Positions 8,825 to 16,887 of a DNA stretch of 47,387 bases are shown here, one piece after another. The stretch is from Pseudomonadota bacterium. Lineage in GTDB: Bacteria > Pseudomonadota > Alphaproteobacteria > GCA-2731375. Below the pieces are notes generated by a model. The model was not told the origin of the DNA. It worked only from the letters and a program-made list of their open reading frames with translations, and did no database searches. The DNA lies in assembly GCA_027623205.1 (NCBI GenBank), contig JAQBYC010000026.1, positions 1 to 47,387 on the forward strand. Direction: 5' to 3'. Position 1 is the first letter of the stretch; every line of letters starts with the position of its first letter. Made by a program: the position numbers and the translations under genes.

Positions 8825-10278
8825 CTGTCGGCATGCGCCTTCTGCAGCCATTGGATATCAACGGCATGGTGCTGCCCAACCGGGTTGTCGTGCCGGCAAT
8901 GGTCACCCGCCTATCGGGTGAGGATGGCGTGGTTCAGAGTGACATCATTGACCGTTATGTACGTTATGCCGCTGGCCGTGTCGGCTTGATCGTGGTGGAA
9001 GCAACCGCGGTCCATAGTGCAAAATCCGGGCCACTGCTGCGCCTGTCCGACGACGTTTTCATCCCCGGCCATCGGGAACTGGCCCAGCGGGTGCACGACA
9101 CCTCCGCTTCCAAGGTCGTGCCGCAGATTATTCATTTTATGAAAGTCGCGCGCTCCGGCTGGCGGCAGACCATTGAGACGCTGGAAATCGCTGACATTGA
9201 GGGCATCATTCATGATTTTGGCCTGGCTGCGTTGCGCGCGCGGGAAGCCGGCTATGACGGTGTCGAACTGCACGCGGCGCACGCCTATACCCTGTCTTCG
9301 TTTCTCTCTCGCCGCAACCGCCGCAGGGACCGTTATGGTGGCCATACCCTGGAAGGGCGTCTGGCCCTGTTTGGCGAAGTGTTTGCCGAAGTGCGCCGTC
9401 GCGTGGGCAATGATTTTCCCGTCGGCGTCCGCTTTCTGGCCGAGGAAGCCATCAAGGGCGGCTACACTCTGCCCGAGGCGCAGCAGATCGCCTTGCGCAT
9501 GGCCCAGCTTGGGGTCGACTATATTTCCCTGTCCGTAGGCGGCAAGTTCGAGGATGCGGAACAGCGTCCCGGCGAACCCCTATATCCGTACACAGGCTAT
9601 TCCGGTGACCGTTGCATGCCGGGAGACTGGTACCCCGCCCAGCCCCACACCCATTTGGCGGCCGGCATCAAAAGCTATCTAAACGAACGGGGCTTTGCCA
9701 CTCCCGTGATCTCGGTCGGGAAGATTGCCGAGCCGGAGCGGGCAGAGGCATTATTGCGCGATGGACAGGCGGACCTGATCGGCATGGCACGGCAGCTTTT
9801 GGCGGACCCGGACTGGACCTTGAAGGTCATTGAGGAACGCAGCGATGAGATCATCCGCTGTGTCTATTGCAATGTTTGCAAAGACCTGGACGAACGCTTC
9901 AAAAAGGTCACCTGTTTCCTGTGGCCCAAGGGCCAGATACAGGCTCCTGACAACCGGGCGCGTGGCCCCTCGCCTTGCTGGCCGCCGGAAGGCGCCTCAC
10001 TTTCCGGCGCGGGCGCCGATGGCCGCATCAGACTGTCCTGGTCGCCAGTTGATGGCCCCGGGGCCGAGATCGCCGGTTATGACATCTATCGCGCCGACGG
10101 CTTTGGCACGGTGCAATGCGTGGAGGCGGTAAAAGGCCGTCGCTTTGTCGACCGCCTGGCTTTGAGCGGGCAGACGTACCGCTATTTCGTGCGTGCCTTC
10201 GACCACGATGGCCGCACCAGTCCGCCATCTGAAACCATTGCCATTACAATGGCAATGAGGGAAAGTAGCAGTGATTAG
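8821..10278 (+). CDS. NADH:flavin oxidoreductase (old yellow enzyme family) with C-terminal fibronectin type III domain
   Basis: Residues 5-345 form the FMN-binding TIM barrel of the old yellow enzyme / 2,4-dienoyl-CoA reductase family. HAAHAY at 151-156 and SFLSRRNRRRDRYGG at 160-174 mark the active site. An iron-sulfur-like cluster of cysteines follows at 347, 350, 353 and 365. Dienoyl-CoA reductases have C-x2-C-x3-C-x11-C here, so one spacer is a residue shorter. The FAD/NADPH domain that normally follows is missing. Residues about 388-478 instead read as a fibronectin type III domain (IRLSWSP, AGYDIYRADG, YRYFVRAFD). The protein probably reduces an unsaturated acyl-CoA in the aromatic pathway. 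There is no signal peptide, so the Fn3 domain is cytoplasmic. Confidence 0.88.
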   Translation: MTVGMRLLQPLDINGMVLPNRVVVPAMVTRLSGEDGVVQSDIIDRYVRYAAGRVGLIVVEATAVHSAKSGPLLRLSDDVFIPGHRELAQRVHDTSASKVVPQIIHFMKVARSGWRQTIETLEIADIEGIIHDFGLAALRAREAGYDGVELHAAHAYTLSSFLSRRNRRRDRYGGHTLEGRLALFGEVFAEVRRRVGNDFPVGVRFLAEEAIKGGYTLPEAQQIALRMAQLGVDYISLSVGGKFEDAEQRPGEPLYPYTGYSGDRCMPGDWYPAQPHTHLAAGIKSYLNERGFATPVISVGKIAEPERAEALLRDGQADLIGMARQLLADPDWTLKVIEERSDEIIRCVYCNVCKDLDERFKKVTCFLWPKGQIQAPDNRARGPSPCWPPEGASLSGAGADGRIRLSWSPVDGPGAEIAGYDIYRADGFGTVQCVEAVKGRRFVDRLALSGQTYRYFVRAFDHDGRTSPPSETIAITMAMRESSSD

Positions 10279-10310
10279 CAGGGGAACCATAGGCAAGGAC
10301 AACTGATATA

Positions 10311-11990
10311 ATGTCAGAAGCATGGGCCCCCGGCGGCCGCACCGCGCATGTCGATCACTTCGCGGCGGAAAACCTGCCGCCGAAGGCAATCTGGGCGGAT
10401 ATTGACTATACCCGTCTGCCCGAACTGGCCGCGCTGACGGACCGGATCAACTGCGCCACGGAACTATTGGACAAAAAGGCGGCCGCGCATCCGGACCGTG
10501 TGGCATTGCGCAGTGATGAAATAACCTGGAGCTATGGCGAGCTATTGGCGCAGGCGAACCGTATCGCCCATTTCCTGGTCGATAATCTGGGCATACAGCC
10601 CGGCAATCGGGTGCTGCTGCGTTCCGGAAACAACCCCATGCTTGTCGCCTGCTGGTTCGCGGTGATGAAGGTGGGCGCCGTTGCCGTCTCGACCATGCCC
10701 TTGTTGCGGGCCCGGGAATTGTCCTACATGGCCGATTTTGCCCGGATCAGCGTCGCCTTGTGCGACAGCAAGCTGGTGGATGAATTGGATCAGGCGCGCT
10801 CAGCTTCCGAATATCTGCGCGATATCATCTGTTTTCATGGTGATGGTGCGGACGGTCTGGAAGCACAAATGGCCGGAAAATCAGCCAAATTCGACAATGT
10901 GGATACCGCCGCTGACGATATCTGCATCATCGCCTTTACCTCCGGCACCACGGGCCAGCCCAAGGCTTGCATGCATTTCCACCGCGATGTGATGGCGGTC
11001 TGTCTCACCTCGTGTGGCCATATCGTGCAGCCCGGGACCGATGATATCTTCGCCGGCACCCCGCCCCTGGCCTTCACCTATGGCCTGGGCGGTTTGTTGC
11101 TGTTTCCCATGCATGCCGGCGCATCCGTGTTGTTGTTGGAAGGCTATACGCCGGAAAGCCTGATCAGTGCCATCAACAAGTACAAAGTCACGGTGCTGTT
11201 TACCGCCCCGACCATGTACCGCGCCTTGATGCCGCTGCTGTGCGACACCGCCCTGCCCAGCCTGCGGCTGTGCAATTCGGCCGGAGAAACCCTGCCAAAG
11301 GCGACCTGGGATGGTTGGTACACGGCGACTGGGTTGAGCATTCATGACGGCATCGGTGCAACCGAGATGCTGCACACCTTCATCGCCGGCCGGGGCGACG
11401 GCATCCGTCCCGGCGCGACAGGCAAGACCGTTCCCGGGTACGAGGCCACGGTGCTGGACGAAAAGGGTGAAATGCTGCCCCCGGGGGTGATCGGAAACCT
11501 GGCCGTGCGCGGGCCCACGGCCTGCCGCTATATGGCCAATCCGGAGCGCCAGGCCAGCTATGTGTTGAAAGGTTGGAATTTGACTGGTGATAGTTATTTG
11601 CGCGATGAAGACGGCTACTTCTGGTATCAATCCCGGACCGACGATATGATTGTTTCCGCCGGCTACAACATTTCCGGCCAGGAAATCGAGGCCGTCTTGT
11701 TGGAATTTCCGGGCGTCGTCGATTGTGCGGTGATTGGCAGCCCCGATATCCGGCGCGGAGAAATCGTTAAAGCCTTTGTCGTGCTGCGCGATCCCAAACA
11801 GGCCGGAGCCGATCTGATCAAGACATTGCAGGACCATGTGAAAGCAACCATCGCGCCTTACAAATATCCTCGCGCCGTGGTGTTCATCGACGAACTGCCC
11901 CGTACCGCCACCGGCAAGATCAAGCGTTTCGCCTTACGCGAACATGGAGCGGCGTCTTCCCGGCAGACTGCAGAAACACCATGGGCATGA
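10311..11990 (+). CDS. AMP-forming acyl/aryl-CoA ligase, 2-aminobenzoate-CoA ligase-like
   Basis: This 559-residue ANL-superfamily enzyme activates a carboxylic acid with ATP and CoA. The P-loop-like motif FTSGTTGQPK is at 209-218. The adenylate-binding TGDSYLRDEDGYFWYQSRTDD is in the C-terminal half, and the catalytic Lys536 lies in TATGKIKRF. The N-terminal style (HVDHFAAENLPP, RINCATELLD, GNRVLLRSGNNPMLVACWF, TMPLLRARELS) closely resembles 2-aminobenzoate- and benzoate-type CoA ligases as I know them. It is the last gene of the SDR-MarR-OYE operon and would make the aryl-CoA substrate. Its stop codon abuts the convergent stop codon of the next gene with no spacer. The substrate call is tentative. 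Confidence 0.87.
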   Translation: MSEAWAPGGRTAHVDHFAAENLPPKAIWADIDYTRLPELAALTDRINCATELLDKKAAAHPDRVALRSDEITWSYGELLAQANRIAHFLVDNLGIQPGNRVLLRSGNNPMLVACWFAVMKVGAVAVSTMPLLRARELSYMADFARISVALCDSKLVDELDQARSASEYLRDIICFHGDGADGLEAQMAGKSAKFDNVDTAADDICIIAFTSGTTGQPKACMHFHRDVMAVCLTSCGHIVQPGTDDIFAGTPPLAFTYGLGGLLLFPMHAGASVLLLEGYTPESLISAINKYKVTVLFTAPTMYRALMPLLCDTALPSLRLCNSAGETLPKATWDGWYTATGLSIHDGIGATEMLHTFIAGRGDGIRPGATGKTVPGYEATVLDEKGEMLPPGVIGNLAVRGPTACRYMANPERQASYVLKGWNLTGDSYLRDEDGYFWYQSRTDDMIVSAGYNISGQEIEAVLLEFPGVVDCAVIGSPDIRRGEIVKAFVVLRDPKQAGADLIKTLQDHVKATIAPYKYPRAVVFIDELPRTATGKIKRFALREHGAASSRQTAETPWA

Positions 11991-12947
11991 TCAACCGACG
12001 ACGCTCTTTATCAGTTCTTTGTGCTTGCCACGGATGCCGGCAAGAGCCGAGGAAATTTCGTTAGCGGCGTCGGTGCTATCACCACCAAGCTGGGAGGCGA
12101 CCCGCAACGCCAGCGCGCTTCGTTCCAGTAGTTCGAGATCCTTTTGGCTGGGCACTTCCGTGCGGAGGCGGTTCGCGGTTTGGATCACCGTATTACACAA
12201 ACTACCCAGCTGATCAGCCTCGCGCTGCAGGATGGACTCATGAAGCTTGCGTCCCGATTTTAAAATTTGCAACAACTCACGCTCTATCCAGTCCGGCAGG
12301 GACGGATCGCCATAAGCCTTATACAGAACATCAGCCACGGCCCAGATGCGGCGGGCAATATTGCGCATCTTGACCAAACGTAGCTGGCTCAAGCTCTCTT
12401 CGATGAAATCCGAATTAGGGCCCAAATCGGGCTTCCCCTCGAACCGCGCCAACAGCGCATTCGGTACAATCACGGAACCCGCATCATTGCCACGCATCTC
12501 GGTGGTACGACGGTCGGGACCAAAGTATTCCTCGGTCACGATAAAGGGTTTGCGATTGTTGACAAGCGCATAGATTCGATCAGCCAGGTCGGTGGTGGAA
12601 AAGGGGTGGGCCAGAAAATCGTCGGCGCCGGCATCAATGATCGAACGAACCAGTCCCAGACGCGCATCCCAACTGGACAAGATGATGGGCAGAAACGGAT
12701 CATCGCCACAACGGAAACGCCGCACATCGTTGACGAGTTCCGATACCCCATCGTCACGATCATGCACCGCGAATATCACCAAATCAAAACGCCGGCTACT
12801 GAGAGCCAGGCGGACGTCGTCGACGTTTTCGCATTCTTCAATCTTCCAGAATCCGACTATATTCAATATTGAGCGGGTTTGCTTCCGCACATACAGCTTG
12901 GTGTCGAACAGCAGGACCGTTGAATTGACGAACGGCTCTTTTTCCAT
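11991..12947 (-). CDS. Degenerate receiver-domain (pseudo-receiver) protein, paralogue 1
   Basis: Residues 9-128 follow a CheY-like receiver fold: STVLLFD, FDLVIFAVHD, LPIILSSWD and AGADDFLAHPFSTTDL. The phosphoacceptor position is Ala60 and the conserved lysine is His (LAHPFS), so normal phosphotransfer is not expected. It is followed by TEEYFGPDRR, a motif I associate with alphaproteobacterial receiver-like proteins, and by an all-helical C-terminal region of about 170 residues that is not an HTH or enzyme I recognise. A paralogue with the same architecture lies just upstream at 13145-14056. Both may be transcribed together. Function is unknown; a scaffolding or partner-switch role in signalling is inference. 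Confidence 0.75.
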   Translation of the reverse strand: MEKEPFVNSTVLLFDTKLYVRKQTRSILNIVGFWKIEECENVDDVRLALSSRRFDLVIFAVHDRDDGVSELVNDVRRFRCGDDPFLPIILSSWDARLGLVRSIIDAGADDFLAHPFSTTDLADRIYALVNNRKPFIVTEEYFGPDRRTTEMRGNDAGSVIVPNALLARFEGKPDLGPNSDFIEESLSQLRLVKMRNIARRIWAVADVLYKAYGDPSLPDWIERELLQILKSGRKLHESILQREADQLGSLCNTVIQTANRLRTEVPSQKDLELLERSALALRVASQLGGDSTDAANEISSALAGIRGKHKELIKSVVG

Positions 12948-13144
12948 TGATCCATAACCCGTGAACTACCCCTGGACGATATCCCGGATACCACCTACCC
13001 CAAGTCGAGCGTCAATATTTAAGCGCCCGGGACTGCAATAGGTTGCCTGCAATTCCTTAAATTACCGTTATTATGCGAGCCAATTGAGGGAGACATCCAT
13101 TGCCTATCTGGCGTGACCAGGCCGACTAAATGGCGCTTGATATT

Positions 13145-14056
13145 TCAGCCGGCATATGCGGGGGCGGCACTCACCGTCTTGACATTCGTCTCAATCGCCA
13201 ACCGCAGGGCCAGGGCGGCCTGCTCCAACAAAGCCAGACCCCGGCCATTCAAACTCGGTGCTGACCGGCTTAGTTCCGTCGCAACCTTTTCCACTGAATC
13301 ACAATATCGCTGCTTATGATCCTGCTCGATGAGGGCCAATGCGTTACGAATGACGCTTAAAGAATTCTGAATGGCGGCCAACTGATCAACCGCCCGGTGA
13401 CGCAGAAACCCCGCATCGTCACAATGCTGCCGCAGCATATTTGCAATCGCACATATACGCTTGGCGACATTGACAATTTTGATAAACCCCAATCTGGCCC
13501 TGGCCGTCTGAATAGCCACCGCGCTGGGGGCCAAATCGGGACGCCCCTCGACCCTGGCACGCAAGGCATTGGGCACTTCAATCGAATGAGAAAGCGCGCG
13601 CCGTCCCTTGGGCTGACGCCGCTCTGGCCCGAGATAATCTTCGGTTTCAATGAAGCGCTTCCGTGCCGAAATCAATGCATCGACACGGGCGCCGAGTTGC
13701 CCGGTCGAAAATGGCCACAACAATAGTTGGTCAGTGCCGGTACTCAAAGCCTTGCGCACCATTTCCGAGCCACCATTCCAGCTTACCAGGATCATGGGCG
13801 TATAGGGATCGGAGGACTTTTCATATTGCCGGGTTTGACCGATCAGGTCCATGGAACCAGACGCCGTCGCATCATTTCCATAAACCGCCAGCTCAAATTG
13901 CCGTGTGCGCATCAATTTGGAAAGGTCCTGGGCATTGTCCACGGTCTCTATATGGCGAAAGCCCAGTTCTCTTAGGGTCGCACAGGTCCGTTTACCGATT
14001 CGTTGCCGGACGTCATAATGTAATATCGACGCGTTAGCATATTTTGCTCTATGCAT
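13145..14056 (-). CDS. Degenerate receiver-domain (pseudo-receiver) protein, paralogue 2
   Basis: This 303-residue protein has the same architecture as its neighbour: a receiver-like domain (residues 9-130), TEDYLGPERR, then a helical C-terminal region ending in a similar LLEQAALALRLA stretch. The phosphoacceptor position is Gly60 (FELAVYG), and Trp replaces the conserved lysine (LLWPFS), so it is even less receiver-like. Helical segments such as IVNVAKRICAIANML align with MRNIARRIWAVADVL in the paralogue. The two genes are separated by about 197 bases and read in the same direction. An AT-rich stretch upstream probably holds the promoter. Tandem duplication with loss of both phosphorylation sites is the main point; the function is unknown. 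Confidence 0.72.
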   Translation of the reverse strand: MHRAKYANASILHYDVRQRIGKRTCATLRELGFRHIETVDNAQDLSKLMRTRQFELAVYGNDATASGSMDLIGQTRQYEKSSDPYTPMILVSWNGGSEMVRKALSTGTDQLLLWPFSTGQLGARVDALISARKRFIETEDYLGPERRQPKGRRALSHSIEVPNALRARVEGRPDLAPSAVAIQTARARLGFIKIVNVAKRICAIANMLRQHCDDAGFLRHRAVDQLAAIQNSLSVIRNALALIEQDHKQRYCDSVEKVATELSRSAPSLNGRGLALLEQAALALRLAIETNVKTVSAAPAYAG

Positions 14057-14377
14057 AATCCACCGTCAGTCATGGTTTTTCCGTGTTTCCCGACCCGGAC
14101 AACCGTACCCATAGTGAATATGGCGAATATTGATATTGAAGTTTTAAAAAAAGATTATTTTTACTGGTTAAAAAGTTTTTAGTACTAAATATAGTTTCTG
14201 TTGCTTTTTGGTGCCTTACTGTTAGTCATCCGAGACATTAAATCCTAGCAGTATTTTCGTTATACTATTGCGTTTCCGGTCTATTCAGATAATTCTGCGT
14301 GCGTTTTTATCAAATGTACCCTACGTGGCCGCGCTTCAATATAAGAAGCTGGCGATAGTTTAGCAATTTAGGCTGTC
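14057..14377. other. AT-rich intergenic region
   Basis: This 321-bp gap is clearly richer in A and T than the surrounding genes, with runs such as TTTTAAAAAAAGATT near 14143-14157 and TTAAAAAGTTTTT at about 14168-14180. It lies upstream of the tandem pseudo-receiver genes and downstream of the small gene at 14378-14557. It probably carries a promoter with an UP-like element for the pseudo-receivers. I see no reading frame with family features and no convincing RNA gene. Confidence 0.45.
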
Positions 14378-14557
14378 TTAAAGCCGTTCCACATCCGCTT
14401 CTGAAAAAGCCCATTCCGTGGCATTGGATATTTGTTGTGTAAACAAGACTTCAGCAGCATCCATGGCCGAATCTTCACTTTCGGCCGTCACGTCAGTGAC
14501 CCAATAGAGGTCACCGTCTGACAAGCTTGCTTTCAGGGTCACGTGATATTTGGCCAT
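14378..14557 (-). CDS. Small acidic protein of unknown function (59 aa)
   Basis: The likely product begins MAKYHVTLKASLSDGDLYWV and ends FSEADVERL. It is predicted to be an alpha-beta fold: a first strand (KYHVTLKA), a second (YWVTDVTAES), a helix rich in acidic residues (DSAMDAAEVLFTQQ) and a short terminal segment. The internal ATG at 14557 is chosen because the codons upstream in frame give an implausible Cys/His-rich sequence. The ribosome-binding site is weak. It is a stand-alone gene downstream of recA on the same strand, separated by a large hairpin and a repeat element. I do not recognise a family. Confidence 0.5.
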   Translation of the reverse strand: MAKYHVTLKASLSDGDLYWVTDVTAESEDSAMDAAEVLFTQQISNATEWAFSEADVERL

Positions 14558-14786
14558 GGCTATCCAGACTACCGTTTTTGGGGAACTCGTTATCTGACAA
14601 GAATGAAGGCGATATACGCCAATAGCATTTTCTTCAGCAATCTGAAAGTCTACGATTGTCCGGTTGCATCGGCTCATGAAGTGAGCAAGATTGTAATCGC
14701 AATGTGTGGCTGTTATGGAGCGCGGCAGTAATTTTGGCGCACGGCCCTTTTTCATATTGCCGCACCATTATGAATTTGTGCCATAA

Positions 14787-14826
14787 GGCCAGACCTGTTT
14801 TGATACTCATCAAAACAGGTCTGGCC
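14787..14826. terminator. Perfect 18-bp inverted repeat, probable terminator or RNA hairpin
   Basis: GGCCAGACCTGTTTTGAT at 14787-14804 is followed by a four-base loop ACTC and its exact reverse complement at 14809-14826. A perfect 18-bp stem with a tetraloop is exceptional. No clear T-run follows on either strand, so it is not a textbook intrinsic terminator. It lies downstream of recA and upstream of the small gene at 14378-14557, both on the minus strand. Repeat copy A begins 14 bases to its right. It could end recA transcription or be a processed or structured RNA. Confidence 0.6.
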
Positions 14827-14840
14827 GTCTTCGCTCACGC

Positions 14841-14944
14841 TAGAGCATGTTTTTTTAAAACATGCTCAGACTCCTTAAGATTAGAGAAATTGAAGCAATT
14901 ACTTAAGTTGCGAGAGCGACCCCGACTAATTGAAATTTGCGCTA
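14841..14944 (-). repeat. TAG...CTA intergenic repeat, copy A (full length)
   Basis: This is one of seven related copies of a roughly 104-bp element in the window. It begins TAGAGCATG and ends TTGCGCTA, so its ends form a short imperfect inverted repeat flanked by TA. A CATGTTT-type hairpin lies at the left end. A second, weaker GC hairpin (TTGCGAGAGCGAC) lies near 14908. The orientation is opposite to copies B, D and F. It sits in the gap downstream of recA, beside the perfect 18-bp inverted repeat. Confidence 0.8.
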
Positions 14945-15042
14945 GCATGGTAAAGTCAATACGCTAACATGCGCGGGTCCATACAGGTTGGCGCCCGATC
15001 GTCGCGTCGGTCTCTGATGACCATTCTAGTTCCGAAAATATT

Positions 15043-16158
15043 CTAGAAATTGCCACCCAGGGCTGCATCCGGGCCTTGGCCAGTGTCATCCGCGGCGTCC
15101 GCCGACGGGACCGGCTCGCCAATGATGGCTTCAGCAATCAGACCGGCATTGGCACGGATCTTATGTTCGATTTCATCGGCCATATCGCTATTTTCCGACA
15201 GAAATTGTTTGGCGTTTTCCCGTCCCTGACCAATCCTCTGATCGCCATATGAGAACCAGGAACCGGACTTCTCCACCGCGCCGGCCTTGACGCCCAGGTC
15301 CAGCAGCTCGCCAGTCTTGGAAATGCCGTGGCCGTACATGATATCGAATTCCACCACTTTGAAGGGAGGGGCTACCTTATTTTTGACCACTTTCACGCGG
15401 GTCTGATTGCCGACAATTTCCTCCCGGTCCTTCAAGGCACCAATACGTCGGATATCCAGGCGGACCGAAGCATAGAATTTCAAGGCGTTGCCCCCCGACG
15501 TCGTCTCGGGACTGCCAAACATGACACCGATTTTCATGCGGATCTGATTGATGAAGATCAGCATGCAGCCGGATTTGGATATGGACCCGGTCAGTTTGCG
15601 CAGGGCCTGGCTCATCAAGCGGGCCTGCAGGCCAACGTGGGTATCGCCCATTTCGCCCTCCAATTCCGCCCGCGGGGTCAAAGCCGCGACGGAATCGATC
15701 ACCAATACATCGATGGCTCCCGATCGGACCAGCGTATCCGCAATTTCCAGGGCCTGTTCGCCAGTATCAGGTTGTGAAATCAACAACTCATCCACATCCA
15801 CGCCCAGCTTCCGGGCATAAGCGGGATCAAGCGCATGCTCGGCATCGATGAAAGCGCAGATGCCGCCCTTTTTCTGCGCCTCCGCTATCACATGCAGGGT
15901 CAAAGTGGTCTTGCCGGAGCTTTCCGGGCCATAGACCTCGACCACCCGGCCCTTCGGCAAACCGCCAATACCCAGTGCAATATCCAGCCCCAGAGAACCG
16001 GTGGAAATGGCGCCGATTTCAACGGCGGTCGTATTCTGACCCAACTTCATCACCGAGCCTTTGCCGAAGGCACGGTCAATGTGCGCCAAGGCCTGCTCCA
16101 ACGCCTTTTCCTTATCCATCTGGTTTTGCTCCACCAAGCGTAAATTTCCAGCCGACAT
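15043..16158 (-). CDS. recA: Recombinase A
   Basis: This is the DNA strand-exchange ATPase of homologous recombination and the co-protease that triggers LexA self-cleavage in the SOS response. Walker A is GPESSGKTT, and the [19 protein letters not shown] and [12 protein letters not shown] segments are all canonical. So is the L2 region [19 protein letters not shown]. At 371 residues it has normal length, ending in an acidic C-terminal tail ([12 protein letters not shown]). The ATG at 16158 is preferred over the longer in-frame start because AAGGGAG sits at an ideal distance before it. A GTTC-N7-GTTC SOS box lies about 146 bases upstream. Confidence 0.99.
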   Translation of the reverse strand: MSAGNLRLVEQNQMDKEKALEQALAHIDRAFGKGSVMKLGQNTTAVEIGAISTGSLGLDIALGIGGLPKGRVVEVYGPESSGKTTLTLHVIAEAQKKGGICAFIDAEHALDPAYARKLGVDVDELLISQPDTGEQALEIADTLVRSGAIDVLVIDSVAALTPRAELEGEMGDTHVGLQARLMSQALRKLTGSISKSGCMLIFINQIRMKIGVMFGSPETTSGGNALKFYASVRLDIRRIGALKDREEIVGNQTRVKVVKNKVAPPFKVVEFDIMYGHGISKTGELLDLGVKAGAVEKSGSWFSYGDQRIGQGRENAKQFLSENSDMADEIEHKIRANAGLIAEAIIGEPVPSADAADDTGQGPDAALGGNF

Positions 16159-16303
16159 AGCCTGCTCCCTTATCCCATAACCACCTCCCAGGTACAATTC
16201 GGAGGCAAAGGTTGATTTCCAACGACCCTGCGAATGTACTGCTTTTGTTCACTATTGGCAATAGACTCTTAAATATTTGATTTTAAATCCGAACTCGGTA
16301 TAT

Positions 16304-16318
16304 GTTCGAGATATGTTC
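16304..16318. promoter_or_regulatory. LexA-binding SOS box upstream of recA
   Basis: The sequence GTTC-GAGATAT-GTTC is an exact match to the direct-repeat SOS box GTTC-N7-GTTC established for alphaproteobacterial LexA. A third half-site in the opposite sense, GAAC, lies at 16291-16294. The box lies between recA (start 16158, minus strand) and the transposase relic (start 16403, plus strand). It is rather far from the recA start codon, so the recA leader would be long, or the box may also act on the divergent side. Confidence 0.85.
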
Positions 16319-16402
16319 CAGCGGGGCACGCAACAATTTTGCCTCAATGCATTTGACCTGACCGGCCGCAAGGTCATATGAATAAGTCGGAGGGAATCGC
16401 CC

Positions 16403-16786
16403 ATGGTGGTGGATCCGAAGGCAAATATCCATTATCTGATCGAGGCGCATGGCAACCTTGACTGCGCACATTGGTCAGATGGTCCCTTTTGCCCCCATTG
16501 CGGCGAGCGCGAAGCCATCCGCACCATTCATGCCCAGACCACGCGGCCTGGCATCTATCATTGCCTGACCTGCCGCAAGCGCTTTGCCGGCGTCCTCGAT
16601 ATTTCGTTTCAGGACTTTAAGGTTCGGCCGCGCCGGGCACCTTCCGGCGGCTGGCTGTCCGGCCACCGCCATGCTGGGGCGGTAGACCGGTCATGGGGCC
16701 GGAGCTATCGTGTTATCTGGTATATGATGCATATTATCCGCCAGATTATCATGGGCAGCGATGCCAGGCCGCCGAGGCGGCCTTAG
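16403..16786 (+). pseudogene. Internally deleted IS1595-type transposase relic with an intact zinc ribbon
   Basis: The first 60 residues match the N-terminus of IS1595-family transposases: WSDGPFCPHCGE, then RPGIYHCLTCRKRF, with zinc-ribbon cysteines at 30, 33, 54 and 57. Near the end, SYRVIWYMMHIIRQIIM matches the GVSYKTAWxMxHRIRxxM region that normally lies much further along. The middle is therefore deleted and the DDE catalytic domain is lost, yet the frame stays open for 127 codons. GGAG sits before the ATG. The TAG stop at 16784-16786 is the first three bases of repeat copy B. It could be a plain fossil or a small zinc-ribbon protein that has been kept. Confidence 0.7.
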
Positions 16787-16887
16787 CGCAATTTTCAATT
16801 ATTTGGAGTCGCGAACGCGACTCGGGTAATGGGTTCAATTGTCCTATTTTTAAAGCGTCCGGGCATGTTTAGAAGAAACATGCGCTA
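16784..16887 (+). repeat. TAG...CTA intergenic repeat, copy B (full length)
   Basis: This 104-bp copy has perfect 7-bp terminal inverted repeats, TAGCGCA and TGCGCTA. The internal hairpins are GAGTCGC-GAAC-GCGACTC near 16796-16813 and CATGTTT-AGAAG-AAACATG near 16864-16882. Its left TAG is the stop codon of the transposase relic. Its right CTA, read on the minus strand, is the TAG stop codon of cckA. It lies between two convergent genes and could act as a bidirectional terminator. Confidence 0.88.
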
